DNA from: Streptomyces sp. XM4193
GTDB lineage: Bacteria > Actinomycetota > Actinomycetes > Streptomycetales > Streptomycetaceae
Direction: 5' to 3'
DNA length: 64,000 nucleotides
Assembly: GCF_023072595.1 (NCBI RefSeq)
Contig: NZ_JALLGK010000001.1
Coordinates: 1,302,001 to 1,366,000, forward strand
The translations under genes were made by a program, and so were the position numbers. The notes beneath the pieces are model-generated. The model worked only from the letters and a program-made list of their open reading frames with translations. It searched no databases and was not told the origin of the DNA. Of the stretch, positions 1 to 8,830 are shown one piece after another (positions within the stretch are counted from its first letter, which is position 1; each line of letters opens with the position of its first letter).

Positions 1-294
1 CGCCCCCGGCCGCCGCGCGGAACCGCGCGAGCGCGCGGCCCCCGCCGCAGCCGTTGCGCCCGCCGCACCCGCCCGCGGGCGCCGCGCCCGTACGAGCGCG
101 GCGCGGTCGCGGAGCGTACGGGGCGTATACAGGAATGGGCCGCCGGTGCTCTCCGGTCGCCCTCCGTCGTGCATCGCAGGACGGACATCACATGACTTCC
201 CCGGCCCGGCGGGAGGGCGGGGAACCGGCCGCGCCCCGCGACCGTCGCACTCGCAGGCGGCCGACCACACAGCTCGACAGCTCGGAGGACAACG
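1..294. other. Upstream region of glmM, no gene seen
   Basis: No reading frame here looks like a protein; the short ATG frames have poor codon structure. A GCGCGG-aa-CCGCGC inverted repeat at 15-28 could belong to the end of an upstream transcript. In Streptomyces glmM normally follows rplM-rpsI, which would lie just left of the window (established order, not visible here). TATACA at 126-131 is a possible -10 for glmM, which would leave a leader of about 160 bases. I cannot identify a -35. Confidence 0.5.
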
Positions 295-1689
295 GTGGGA
301 CGACTCTTCGGTACGGATGGAGTGCGTGGCGTCGCCAACGCCGGGCTGACGGCCGAGATGGCGCTCGGTCTCTCGGTCGCCGCCGCGCACGTGCTGACCG
401 AAGCGGGACCCACCGGTGGCGGAGAGCCGGCGCCGGAACGCACCACCTCGGGCGAGCGACGCCCGGTGGCCGTGGTGGGGCGCGACCCGCGCGCCTCGGG
501 CGAGTTCCTGGAGGCGGCCGTGGTCGCCGGACTCGCCAGCGCCGGTGTGGACGTGCTGCGGGTGGGCGTGCTACCGACGCCGGCCGTCGCCTATCTGACG
601 GGTTCGCTCGGTGCGGACCTGGGCGTGATGCTGTCGGCCAGCCACAACCCGATGCCGGACAACGGGATCAAGTTCTTCGCGCGCGGTGGCCACAAGCTCG
701 CCGACGAGCTGGAGGACCGTATCGAGGCCGTCTACCGCGAGCACTCCACGGGTGAGCCGTGGAAGCGTCCGATCGGTGCGGGCGTCGGCCGGGTGCGGAC
801 GTACGACGAGGGCTTCGACAGCTACGTCGCCCACCTGCTGGGTGTGCTGCCGAACCGTCTGGACGGGCTGAAGGTCGTCATCGACGGTGCCCACGGCGCC
901 GCCGCCCGGGTCTCCCCGGAGGCGTTCGCGCGCGCCGGTGCCGAGGTGGTCACGATCGCCGCGGCCCCCGACGGCCTCAACATCAACGACGGCTGCGGCT
1001 CCACCCATCTGGAGGGGCTGCGCGCGGCCGTCGTGGAGCACGGCGCGGATCTCGGCGTCGCGCACGACGGCGACGCGGACCGCTGCCTCGCGGTGGACGC
1101 CGACGGCGCGGAGATCGACGGCGACCAGATCCTGGCGGTGCTCGCGGTCGGCATGAAGGAAGCCGGCACGCTGCGCAACGACACGGTGGTGGCCACCGTG
1201 ATGTCCAACCTCGGCTTCAAGCTCGCGATGGAGGCCGCCGGGCTGCAGCTGCTCCAGACCGCGGTCGGTGACCGGTACGTGCTGGAGGAGCTCAAGCGCG
1301 GCGGACACTCGCTCGGTGGTGAGCAGTCGGGCCATGTGATCGTGCTCGACCACGCCACCACCGGCGACGGCACCCTCACCGGGCTGATGCTGGCGGCCAG
1401 GGTGGCCGCGACCCGCAAACCCCTCGCCGAGCTGGTCACCGTGATGGAGCGGCTGCCGCAGGTGCTGATCAACGTGCCCGAGGTTGACCGGACCCGGGTC
1501 ACCAGCTCGGCCGAGCTGGCCGCCGCGGTGGTCGAGGCGGAGCGTGAACTGGGCGCCACCGGACGGGTGTTGCTGCGGCCCTCGGGCACGGAGCCGCTGG
1601 TGCGGGTGATGGTCGAGGCCGCCGATCTGGAGCAGGCCCGCGCGGTCGCCCAGCGGCTGGCCGACGTGGTCAAGAGCTCCCTGGGCTAG
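295..1689 (+). CDS. glmM: Phosphoglucosamine mutase
   Basis: Interconverts glucosamine-6-phosphate and glucosamine-1-phosphate in the cytoplasm, the second step toward UDP-GlcNAc for peptidoglycan. The 464-aa protein has the usual length and opening ([11 protein letters not shown]). The phosphoserine loop SASHNP has catalytic Ser116, the metal loop DGDADR covers 258-263, the sugar loop GEQSGH is near 342-347, and the phosphate loop RPSGTEP lies near the C-terminus. The GTG start is supported by CGGAGGA five bases upstream. An insert of about 20 residues rich in Gly, Pro and Glu at 45-65 is typical of actinobacterial copies. The gene sits with glmS, so two consecutive amino-sugar steps are encoded close together. 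Confidence 0.98.
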   Translation: MGRLFGTDGVRGVANAGLTAEMALGLSVAAAHVLTEAGPTGGGEPAPERTTSGERRPVAVVGRDPRASGEFLEAAVVAGLASAGVDVLRVGVLPTPAVAYLTGSLGADLGVMLSASHNPMPDNGIKFFARGGHKLADELEDRIEAVYREHSTGEPWKRPIGAGVGRVRTYDEGFDSYVAHLLGVLPNRLDGLKVVIDGAHGAAARVSPEAFARAGAEVVTIAAAPDGLNINDGCGSTHLEGLRAAVVEHGADLGVAHDGDADRCLAVDADGAEIDGDQILAVLAVGMKEAGTLRNDTVVATVMSNLGFKLAMEAAGLQLLQTAVGDRYVLEELKRGGHSLGGEQSGHVIVLDHATTGDGTLTGLMLAARVAATRKPLAELVTVMERLPQVLINVPEVDRTRVTSSAELAAAVVEAERELGATGRVLLRPSGTEPLVRVMVEAADLEQARAVAQRLADVVKSSLG

Positions 1690-1695
1690 GCCCTG

Positions 1696-1724
1696 CGGCC
1701 CGGGCCCGACGGCGGCCCGGGCCG
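1696..1724 (+). terminator. Terminator-like hairpin after glmM
   Basis: A perfect 11-bp inverted repeat, CGGCCCGGGCC at 1696-1706 and its complement at 1714-1724, encloses a 7-base loop. It begins seven bases after the glmM stop. There is no T-tract, which is common for Streptomyces terminators. It lies between convergent glmM and coaA and could serve both. Confidence 0.75.
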
Positions 1725-1857
1725 GTGCCGCTCTGTCGCCGCCCTCCGCACACCGCGTGCAGTACCGGTCCACGCCCGTGCGGCGCCCTGCCCGTGCGGC
1801 GGCGCGGCGGGTGCGGCAGGGGCGTGGCGGCCGGCCCGGTTGTCGGGGTCGGCCCGG

Positions 1858-2874
1858 TCAGAGCTTGCGCAGCGAGAGCCGGCGCACCTTGTGGTCGCCG
1901 CCCTTGCGCAGCACCAGGCTGGCCCGTCCGCGGGTGGGCTCGATGTTCTCCCGGAGGTTCGGCCGGTTGATGGTGCGCCAGATGTTGCGCCCGTACTCCA
2001 GTGCCTCGTCCTCGGAGACCTCGGTGTACTTGCGGAAGTAGGACGAGGGGTCCTGGAACGCCGTACGGCGCAGGGTGCGGAAGCGTTCCAGGTACCACTG
2101 CTCGATGTCGTCGGCCCGGGCGTCGACGTAGAGGGAGAAGTCGAAGAAGTCCGCCACCGCGACGCGGGTGCGGCCGTCCCGGCCGGGCAGCGCGGGCTGC
2201 AGCACGTTCAGCCCCTCGACGATGAGTATGTCCGGGCGGGAGACGACCAGCCGCTCGCCGGGGACGATGTCGTAGATCAGATGGCTGTAGACCGGTGCGC
2301 TGACCTCCTCCTTTCCGGCCTTGACCGCGGCGACGAAGCGGGTGAGGGCCCGCCGGTCGAAGGACTCGGGGAACCCCTTGCGGGACATCAGCCCCCGCCG
2401 GTGCAGCTCCGCGTTGGGCAGCAGGAAGCCGTCGGTGGTGACCAGCTCGACCTTGGGGTGCTCGGGCCAGCGGGCGAGGAGTTCGCGCAGCAGCCTGGCG
2501 ACCGTGGACTTGCCGACGGCGACGCTCCCGGCGACGCCGATGACGAACGGGGTGCCGGGCTGGGCGCCGTCGCCGAGGAAGGTGTTGAGCGCGCCGCGCA
2601 GTCCGTGGGTGGCGCCGACGTAGAGGTTGAGCAGCCGAGAGAGCGGGAGGTAGACCTCGCGGACCTCGTCGAGGTCGATGACGTCGCCGAGGCCGCGCAG
2701 ATGCTCCAGCTCGGCGGCGGTCAGCGGCAGCGGGGTGCGCTCGCGCAGGGCGCTCCACTCCTCGCGGCTGAGGTCCACGTACGGCGTCGGGTCCCCCGTA
2801 CGGCGTCGGCTGGAGTCGCCGCGCCGGCCGGCGGCTTCGGTGAGGGCGGCGGTCACCGCGGATTGGCTGGCCAC
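1858..2874 (-). CDS. coaA: Type I pantothenate kinase
   Basis: Phosphorylates pantothenate, the first and regulated step of coenzyme A synthesis. The P-loop [12 protein letters not shown], the DGFLLPN segment, the [10 protein letters not shown] block and the [13 protein letters not shown] strand ([13 protein letters not shown]) are all those of the CoaA family. The protein ends RRLSLRKL, as in other Streptomyces copies. The frame stays open upstream to 3006, but family proteins are about 310-340 aa, so I place the start at the GTG at 2874 (338 aa). That start has GGAG very close in front, so the exact start is uncertain. It is divergent from the small ORF and glmS and convergent with glmM. 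Confidence 0.95.
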   Translation of the reverse strand: MASQSAVTAALTEAAGRRGDSSRRRTGDPTPYVDLSREEWSALRERTPLPLTAAELEHLRGLGDVIDLDEVREVYLPLSRLLNLYVGATHGLRGALNTFLGDGAQPGTPFVIGVAGSVAVGKSTVARLLRELLARWPEHPKVELVTTDGFLLPNAELHRRGLMSRKGFPESFDRRALTRFVAAVKAGKEEVSAPVYSHLIYDIVPGERLVVSRPDILIVEGLNVLQPALPGRDGRTRVAVADFFDFSLYVDARADDIEQWYLERFRTLRRTAFQDPSSYFRKYTEVSEDEALEYGRNIWRTINRPNLRENIEPTRGRASLVLRKGGDHKVRRLSLRKL

Positions 2875-3059
2875 GGCTCCATTGTGGTCAGCGCGGGCGC
2901 GGGCTTCCTGTCGGGGTGTGCGGGCATCCGCTTGGGGCGGCTTTGACCTGCTCCTTTGTCGGGTAACGAGAAACTTTCGTAGATTTGTGCGCACCTCTGT
3001 ACGCACCCCGGGCGGAAGCGTAGATTCCCCTCACCGTCCGCAGCCCTGAGGGGGCCGTT

Positions 3060-3245
3060 ATGCCATCGCACTTCGACGCACTCATAGAGGAGCTCCCCGA
3101 CGAGGACCTCGCCGGGGACCTTCAGCACGCGCTGGACATGTACGTCGTCGGCAGCAAGCCGCGCTGCGAGGAGGCGGAATATCTGACCCTTCTGCACGAA
3201 GCGAAGGACGGCATGGCCGACGAGGAGGAACTTCCCTCGTCGTAG
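3060..3245 (+). CDS. Small acidic protein upstream of glmS
   Basis: A 61-aa acidic protein of unknown function. The ATG is preceded by GAGGGGG at good spacing, and the frame ends nine bases before the glmS start. Sequence features are only a DALIEELPDEDL helix-like start and a run of Glu/Asp at the end; I recognise no domain. TAGATT at 3021-3026 is a plausible -10 for this gene. Its last codon and stop overlap the -10-like hexamer of glmS, so it may act partly as a leader. It is probably a conserved actinobacterial hypothetical, which I infer from codon use and ribosome site only. Confidence 0.65.
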   Translation: MPSHFDALIEELPDEDLAGDLQHALDMYVVGSKPRCEEAEYLTLLHEAKDGMADEEELPSS

Positions 3246-3248
3246 GCT
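3243..3248 (+). promoter_or_regulatory. -10 box (TAGGCT) of leaderless glmS
   Basis: TAGGCT ends six bases before the glmS ATG at 3255. No Shine-Dalgarno lies at usable distance; the GAGGAGGA upstream is about 26 bases away. This geometry places the transcription start at or next to the ATG. It overlaps the stop codon of the preceding small ORF. Confidence 0.55.
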
Positions 3249-3254
3249 GCGTGC

Positions 3255-5102
3255 ATGTGCGGAATCGTTGGATATGTAGGAGGGCAGTCCGCCCTCGACG
3301 TGGTCATCGCCGGTCTGCGGCGGCTGGAGTACCGGGGCTATGACTCCGCCGGTGTGGCGGTTCTCGCCGACGGCGGACTGGCCGCGGCGAAGAAGGCCGG
3401 GAAGCTGGTCAACCTGACCAAAGTGCTCGACGAGCGTCCGCTGCCCGACGGCAACACCGGTATCGGGCACACCCGTTGGGCCACCCACGGCGGCCCCACC
3501 GACGCCAACGCCCACCCGCATCTGGACAACGCGGGCCGGGTCTCCGTCGTCCACAACGGCATCATCGAGAACTTCGCCTCGCTCCGCGACGAGCTGTCCG
3601 AGCGCGGCCACGCACTGCACTCGGAGACCGACACCGAGGTCGTCTCGCACCTCCTCGCCGAGAACTTCTCCTCCTGCGGCGACCTCGCCGAGGCCATGCG
3701 GCAGGTCTGCCGCCGCCTGGAGGGCGCCTTCACCCTCGTCGCCGTGCACGCCGACCAGCCGGACACCGTGGTCGGCGCCCGCCGCAACTCGCCGCTGGTG
3801 GTGGGAGTCGGGGACGGCGAGACCTTCCTCGCCTCCGACGTGGCCGCCTTCATCGAGCACACCCGGGACGCCATCGAGCTCGGCCAGGACCAGGTGGTCG
3901 AGCTGAGCAGGGACGGCGTGCAGGTCACCGACTTCGACGGCGCCGCCGCAGAGGTGCGCGAGTACCACGTCGACTGGGACGCGTCGGCCGCCGAGAAGGG
4001 CGGCTACGACTACTTCATGCTCAAGGAGATCGCCGAGCAGCCCAAGGCCGTCTCCGACACCCTGCTCGGCCGGATCGACGGAGCGGGCCAGCTGCACCTG
4101 GACGAGATCCGCATCCCGCCGCGGGTGCTGCGCGAGGTCGACAAGGTCGTGATCGTCGCCTGCGGCACCGCCTACCACGCGGGCATGATCGCCAAGTACG
4201 CCATCGAGCACTGGACGCGGGTGCCCTGCGAGACCGAGCTGGCCAGCGAGTTCCGCTACCGCGACCCGATCCTGGACTCCCGGACGCTGGTCATCGCGAT
4301 CTCCCAGTCCGGCGAGACGATGGACACCCTGATGGCGCTGCGGCACGCCCGCGAGCAGGGCGCCAGGGTGCTCGCGATCTGCAACACCAACGGTTCGACC
4401 ATCCCGCGCGAGTCCGACGCGGTCCTCTACACCCACGCGGGCCCCGAGGTCGCGGTCGCCTCGACCAAGGCGTTCCTGACGCAGTTGGTCGCCTGCTATC
4501 TGGTGGCGCTCTACCTCGGCCAGGTGCGCGGCACCAAGTGGGGCGACGAAATCCGGTCGGTCGTCGGGCAGTTGGCGAAGATCGGCAACGAGGTCGAGGC
4601 CGTCCTGGACACCATGGAGCCGGTGCGGGAGCTCGCCCGCAGCCTCGCCGACCGGGACACGGTGCTCTTCCTCGGCCGCCACGTCGGATTCCCGGTGGCG
4701 CTGGAGGGCGCGCTCAAGCTCAAGGAGCTGGCCTACATGCACGCCGAGGGCTTCGCGGCCGGCGAGCTCAAGCACGGCCCGATCGCGCTGATCGAGCAGG
4801 GCGTGCCGGTCGTCGTGGTGGTGCCCTCGCCGCGCGGCCGGTCCGTGCTGCACGACAAGATCGTCTCCAACATCCAGGAGGTACGGGCGCGCGGGGCGCT
4901 GACCATCGTGATCGCCGAGGAGGGCGACACCGTGGTGGAGCCGTACGCCGACCACCTCGTACGCGTGCCGGTGACGCCGACGCTGCTCCAGCCGCTGGTC
5001 GCCACGGTGCCGTTGCAGGTCTTCGCCTGCGAGCTGGCCACCGCCCGCGGCAACGAGGTCGACCAGCCGCGCAATCTGGCGAAGTCGGTCACGGTCGAAT
5101 GA
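3255..5102 (+). CDS. glmS: Glutamine-fructose-6-phosphate aminotransferase (isomerizing)
   Basis: Makes glucosamine-6-phosphate from fructose-6-phosphate and glutamine, the first committed step to UDP-GlcNAc. The 615-aa protein starts MCGIVGYVG, so Cys2 is the N-terminal nucleophile after Met removal. The glutaminase domain carries HTRWATHG and a long Ntn fold; two SIS domains follow, the first with SQSGET and the second with the HAEGFAAGELKHGP block. The C-terminal PRNLAKSVTVE is the canonical tail with the active-site lysine. There is no SD; the -10 at 3243-3248 suggests a leaderless message. The acpS gene follows after 76 bases. Confidence 0.98.
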   Translation: MCGIVGYVGGQSALDVVIAGLRRLEYRGYDSAGVAVLADGGLAAAKKAGKLVNLTKVLDERPLPDGNTGIGHTRWATHGGPTDANAHPHLDNAGRVSVVHNGIIENFASLRDELSERGHALHSETDTEVVSHLLAENFSSCGDLAEAMRQVCRRLEGAFTLVAVHADQPDTVVGARRNSPLVVGVGDGETFLASDVAAFIEHTRDAIELGQDQVVELSRDGVQVTDFDGAAAEVREYHVDWDASAAEKGGYDYFMLKEIAEQPKAVSDTLLGRIDGAGQLHLDEIRIPPRVLREVDKVVIVACGTAYHAGMIAKYAIEHWTRVPCETELASEFRYRDPILDSRTLVIAISQSGETMDTLMALRHAREQGARVLAICNTNGSTIPRESDAVLYTHAGPEVAVASTKAFLTQLVACYLVALYLGQVRGTKWGDEIRSVVGQLAKIGNEVEAVLDTMEPVRELARSLADRDTVLFLGRHVGFPVALEGALKLKELAYMHAEGFAAGELKHGPIALIEQGVPVVVVVPSPRGRSVLHDKIVSNIQEVRARGALTIVIAEEGDTVVEPYADHLVRVPVTPTLLQPLVATVPLQVFACELATARGNEVDQPRNLAKSVTVE

Positions 5103-5178
5103 GTGCGGGACCAGGGCCGCGCGTGCGGCCGCGGCGGGCAGGAAGCCCTCGTGACGGTCGGGGCGGGACGGTCGCACG

Positions 5179-5547
5179 GTGATCGTCGGGGTCGGCATCG
5201 ACGTGGCCGAGATCGAGCGGTTCGCGCAATCCCTCGCGCGCACACCGGAGTTGGCGGACCGCCTCTTCACCAGCGGTGAGCTGTGCCTGCCCAGCGGCGA
5301 GCGGCGCGGCGTCGCGTCGCTCGCCGCCCGGTTCGCCGCCAAGGAGGCGCTGGCCAAGGCGCTCGGCGCACCCGGCGGACTGCGCTGGACGGACGCCGAG
5401 GTGCACACCGAGGCCAGCGGGCGACCGGTGCTCACCGTGCGCGGGACGGTGGCCGAGCGCGCGGCCGAGCTGGGCGTGCGCAACTGGCACCTCTCGCTCA
5501 GCCACGACGCAGGAGTGGCGTCGGCGGTGGTCATAGCCGAGGCATGA
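5179..5547 (+). CDS. acpS: Holo-[acyl-carrier-protein] synthase
   Basis: Transfers 4'-phosphopantetheine from CoA to the serine of acyl carrier proteins for fatty acid and polyketide synthesis. The 122-aa protein has the AcpS hallmarks: [10 protein letters not shown] with Asp8, and [12 protein letters not shown] with Glu56, the two Mg-binding segments, followed by the [12 protein letters not shown] block. The GTG start begins IVGVGIDV, exactly as in the family. It sits between glmS and nnr in the usual Streptomyces order. Confidence 0.97.
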   Translation: MIVGVGIDVAEIERFAQSLARTPELADRLFTSGELCLPSGERRGVASLAARFAAKEALAKALGAPGGLRWTDAEVHTEASGRPVLTVRGTVAERAAELGVRNWHLSLSHDAGVASAVVIAEA

Positions 5548-5684
5548 GCCCGCCGCGTCCGGCCGGGCCGCGTGCGGTCGGGCTGTGTGCGGTCGGGCCG
5601 CGTCCCGCCGGGCCGCGTCCCGCCGGGCCGCGTCCGGCCGGGCTGCGTGCGTTCGGCCGGCGTCCGCTCGGGCTGCGGATGTCC

Positions 5685-5724
5685 GGCCACTCTTCTCCGG
5701 GAGTAGGCCACTCTTCTCCGGGAG
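5685..5724 (+). repeat. Tandem 19-bp direct repeat in the acpS-nnr gap
   Basis: The 352-base gap 5548-5899 holds no credible gene. It contains about six degenerate copies of a GGGCCGCGTCC-type unit at roughly 5575-5650. Immediately after come two exact copies of GGCCACTCTTCTCCGGGAG at 5685-5703 and 5706-5724. The copies are 21 bases apart, two helical turns, so the pair could be a protein-binding site or simply a recent slippage duplication. TAGGAC at 5887-5892 is a possible -10 for nnr. Confidence 0.8.
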
Positions 5725-5899
5725 GGTGACCGTTCGGCCTGCGCCCGTGCCCGCTCCTGCCCGGTCGGCGGGCACGCGTGTGCCGCCCGTGCGCGCCGTC
5801 GTCCGCCCCTCCCCGCGGCGGCGATCGCCGGGCCGTTCCCGCGGATTGACGGGGCGTCAGTCTGCGCCGGGTGCTCCGCCGTCGGGTAGGACTGGCGGT

Positions 5900-7366
5900 A
5901 TGAGGACTGCCTACAGCGTCGAGACCGTACGTGCCGCGGAGCGGGAGCTGATGGCCCGGCTGCCGGAAGGCGCGCTGATGCGCCGCGCCGCCGCGAGCCT
6001 GGCCGCGACAGCGGTACGGATGCTGGACCGGGTGTACGGCGCGAGGGTGCTGCTGCTCGTCGGCGGCGGCGACAACGGGGGTGACGCGCTGTACGCCGGC
6101 GCGCTGCTCGCCCGCCGGGGCGCGGCCGTCACCGCCGTACTGCTGAGCCCCGACCGCGCCCACCCCGGCGGGCTCGCCGCGCTGCGGACCGCCGGCGGCA
6201 GCGCCGGGCCGGCGGCGGCCGTCTCCGGCCGGGCCCTGCTCGCCGATCTGGTGCTCGACGGCATCACCGGGATCGGCGGCCGGGGCGAACTGCGTCCGGA
6301 GGCAGCCGAGTTGGTCGCACGGCTCGACGCCCGACGAGCCGACGCCACCGAGCTGCCGGTGCTCGCCGTCGACCTGCCGAGCGGGGTGGACGCGGACACC
6401 GGCGAGGTGCCCGGTGCGGCGGTACGGGCGACCGCGACCGCCACCTTCGGGGCGTACAAGCCGGGGCTGTTGGTCGACCCCGGTCGGCAGCGAGCGGGCA
6501 CGGTGCGGCTGGTGGACATCGGCCTGGGCCCGCACCTGCCGCTCCAGCCCGAACTGATCGCCCTCCAACACCCGGACGTGGCAGGGCTGTTGCCGCTGCC
6601 GTCCCCGGAGAGCGACAAGTACCGGCGCGGTGTGGTCGGCGTCGCCGCCGGCTCCGCACGCTATCCGGGGGCCGCGGTGCTGGCTGTCGGCGGCGCTCTG
6701 CGGGGAGGCGCGGGCGCCGTGCGGTACGCGGGGCACGCGGCCGAGGGCGTGGTCGCCGCCCATCCCGAGACGCTGGTCTCCGGCGGTGCGCCGCGCGAGG
6801 CCGGTCGGGTGCAGTCCTGGGTCGTCGGCCCGGGCCTCGGCACGGACGCGGAGGCGGAACGAGCCGTGGCGCAGGTGCTGGAGGCCGACGTCCCGGTGCT
6901 CGTCGACGCCGACGGGCTGCGTTTCCTGGACCCCGGACGGGTGCGTGCGCGGCGCGCGCCGACGCTGCTCACCCCGCACGCCGGTGAGGCCGCCGCCCTG
7001 CTCGATGTGGCCCGCGAGAAGGTCGAGGCCGAACGCCTGGCGTCGGTGCGGGAGTTGGCCCGCCGCTACGGGGCGACCGTACTGCTCAAGGGCTCCACCA
7101 CGCTGGTCGCCTCCGGCGGTCGGCCGGTGCGCGTCAACCCCACCGGCACCGGTTGGCTGGCCACCGCGGGCAGCGGGGACGTGCTGGCCGGGCTGGCCGG
7201 CAGCCTGCTCGCCGCCGGCCTGGACGCGCTCGACGCGGCGTCGGTGGGCGCGTATCTGCACGGGCTCGCCGCCCGGCTCGCCCCGCAACCGTGCACCGCC
7301 GTCGAGGTCGCGGCGGCGCTGCCGAGCGCGTGGCAGCAGGTTCGCGCGACCGCCGGAACCGACTGA
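5900..7366 (+). CDS. nnr: Bifunctional NAD(P)H-hydrate epimerase / ADP-dependent dehydratase
   Basis: Repairs hydrated NADH/NADPH. The N-terminal YjeF_N half (about 1-215) is the epimerase, with the GGGDNGGDALYAG motif, and the C-terminal half (about 225-480) is the ribokinase-like dehydratase, with the TAGSGDVLAG signature containing the catalytic Asp. At 488 aa it matches the fused bacterial protein. The frame is open upstream to 5585, but the region in front is repetitive, so I choose the ATG at 5900 (MRTAYSVETVRAAE), the start family members show. No SD is visible; TAGGAC seven bases upstream suggests leaderless translation. Confidence 0.96.
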   Translation: MRTAYSVETVRAAERELMARLPEGALMRRAAASLAATAVRMLDRVYGARVLLLVGGGDNGGDALYAGALLARRGAAVTAVLLSPDRAHPGGLAALRTAGGSAGPAAAVSGRALLADLVLDGITGIGGRGELRPEAAELVARLDARRADATELPVLAVDLPSGVDADTGEVPGAAVRATATATFGAYKPGLLVDPGRQRAGTVRLVDIGLGPHLPLQPELIALQHPDVAGLLPLPSPESDKYRRGVVGVAAGSARYPGAAVLAVGGALRGGAGAVRYAGHAAEGVVAAHPETLVSGGAPREAGRVQSWVVGPGLGTDAEAERAVAQVLEADVPVLVDADGLRFLDPGRVRARRAPTLLTPHAGEAAALLDVAREKVEAERLASVRELARRYGATVLLKGSTTLVASGGRPVRVNPTGTGWLATAGSGDVLAGLAGSLLAAGLDALDAASVGAYLHGLAARLAPQPCTAVEVAAALPSAWQQVRATAGTD

Positions 7367-7583
7367 CTCCTCGCCCACCGACCCCGGGCGCCCGTCGACG
7401 GGCGCTCCGTGAGCCGACACCGGGCGCGCCCGTCGACCGGGACCGGCGGACTTCCGGAAGCCGCGGCCGTACGCCCCGCGTGCCCGCCGGATGCTCCGCG
7501 CCGCGGCCTGCCGCGCAGGCCCGCTCGCGCGCCCGCTCGGGACCGAGTCGTACGCCCCGGCGCGCGCCCGTGCGGACCGCGCG

Positions 7584-7643
7584 CCGGGATACGAGACGAA
7601 GCGCCCGGAGCTGACGTACCGGGCGCTTCGTGTCGTATCCCGG
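7584..7643 (+). terminator. Very long hairpin between nnr and alr
   Basis: Arms 7584-7608 and 7619-7643 pair over 25 bp with a single mismatch around a 10-base loop. It ends only 18 bases before the alr GTG. Best read as the nnr terminator, although its position directly in front of alr would also allow an attenuator or an operator-like role. No T-tract follows. The rest of the gap (7367-7583) shows nothing I can name. Confidence 0.75.
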
Positions 7644-7661
7644 CCCTGAGACACTGGGTCG

Positions 7662-8813
7662 GTGAACAACGCACCATCCTCCTGGCCGCACCGTGCCCGC
7701 GCGGTCGTCGATCTCGCCGCGCTCCGCGCCAATGTGGCCGCGCTGCGCGCCCGCGCCTCGGACGGTGTCGGCCTGATGGCCGTGGTCAAGGCCGATGCGT
7801 ACGGTCACGGCCTGCTGCCCTGCGCCCGTACGATCCGTGACGCCGGGGCGGAGTGGTTGGGCACCGCGACGCCCGAGGAGGCGTTCGCGCTCCGGGCCGA
7901 CGGCGACCGCGGGCGAGTGCTGTGCTGGCAGTGGACGCCGGGAGGGCCCTGGCAGGAGGCGCTGCGTCAGGACATCGACGTGTCCGCGGGCGCCGAGTGG
8001 GCGGTGCGCGAGATCGCCGCGGCGGCGCGTGCCACCGGCCGTACCGCGCGGGTGCACCTGAAGGCGGACACCGGGCTGGGGCGCGGCGGTTGCCAGCCCG
8101 CCGACTGGCCGGAGCTGGTGAGCGCGGCCCGCACCGCCGAGCGGGAGGGCCTGCTGCGGGTGACCGGTCTGTGGTCCCACTTCGCCTGCGCCGACGAGCC
8201 GGGGCACCCCTCGATCGCCGCTCAACTCGACGTCTTCCACGACGCGTTGAAGATCGCCGACGAGGCAGGTCTGAAGCCCGAGGTGCGCCACATGGCCAAC
8301 TCGCCCGCCACGCTGACGATTCCGGCCTCCCACTTCGACCTGGTGCGGCCCGGCCTCTCGCTCTACGGGCTCTCGCCCTCCCCGGAGCTGGGCGTGCCCG
8401 CCGACTTCGGGCTGCGGCCGGTGATGACGCTCAGCGCGGACCTGGCGCTGGTCAAGCGGGTGCCCGGCGGTCACGGAGTCTCCTACGGCCACAGCCACGT
8501 CACCGCCGAGGACACCACGCTCGCCCTGATCCCCCTCGGCTACGCGGACGGCATTCCACGGCACGCCTCGGGGCGCGGCCCCGTGCTGGTGGCCGGGAAG
8601 TGGCGGACGGCCGCAGGGCGGGTGGCGATGGACCAGTTCGTCGTCGAGCTCGGTGAGGACAGCGCGGAGGCGGGCGAGGAGGCCGTGCTCTTCGGCCCCG
8701 GCGACCGGGGCGAGCCCACCGCGGAGGACTGGGCACGTGCCGTCGGCACCATCGGGTACGAGATTGTCGCCCGGATAGGCTCGCGAGTGCCCCGGGTGTA
8801 CACGGGGGAGTAG
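7662..8813 (+). CDS. alr: Alanine racemase
   Basis: PLP enzyme that interconverts L- and D-alanine for peptidoglycan. The 383-aa protein carries the PLP lysine in VVKADAYGHG (Lys43) and the second catalytic residue, Tyr275, in the GVSYGHSH segment; the fold-III barrel and C-terminal beta domain (GRVAMDQFVVEL) are complete. The start is the GTG at 7662. There is no SD, and GACACT six bases upstream fits a weak -10, so it may be leaderless. The large hairpin at 7584-7643 separates it from nnr. The alpha/beta-hydrolase gene follows after 17 bases, probably in the same transcript. Confidence 0.98.
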   Translation: MNNAPSSWPHRARAVVDLAALRANVAALRARASDGVGLMAVVKADAYGHGLLPCARTIRDAGAEWLGTATPEEAFALRADGDRGRVLCWQWTPGGPWQEALRQDIDVSAGAEWAVREIAAAARATGRTARVHLKADTGLGRGGCQPADWPELVSAARTAEREGLLRVTGLWSHFACADEPGHPSIAAQLDVFHDALKIADEAGLKPEVRHMANSPATLTIPASHFDLVRPGLSLYGLSPSPELGVPADFGLRPVMTLSADLALVKRVPGGHGVSYGHSHVTAEDTTLALIPLGYADGIPRHASGRGPVLVAGKWRTAAGRVAMDQFVVELGEDSAEAGEEAVLFGPGDRGEPTAEDWARAVGTIGYEIVARIGSRVPRVYTGE

Positions 8814-8830
8814 CCGAGAGGGGAGCGGGC

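Noticed and set aside
2853..5711. 952-aa open frame on the minus strand opposite glmS and acpS
   Set aside because: It is the antisense shadow of well-supported genes; His/Asp/Gly/Val-rich translation with no domain or ribosome site, a normal effect of high third-position GC.
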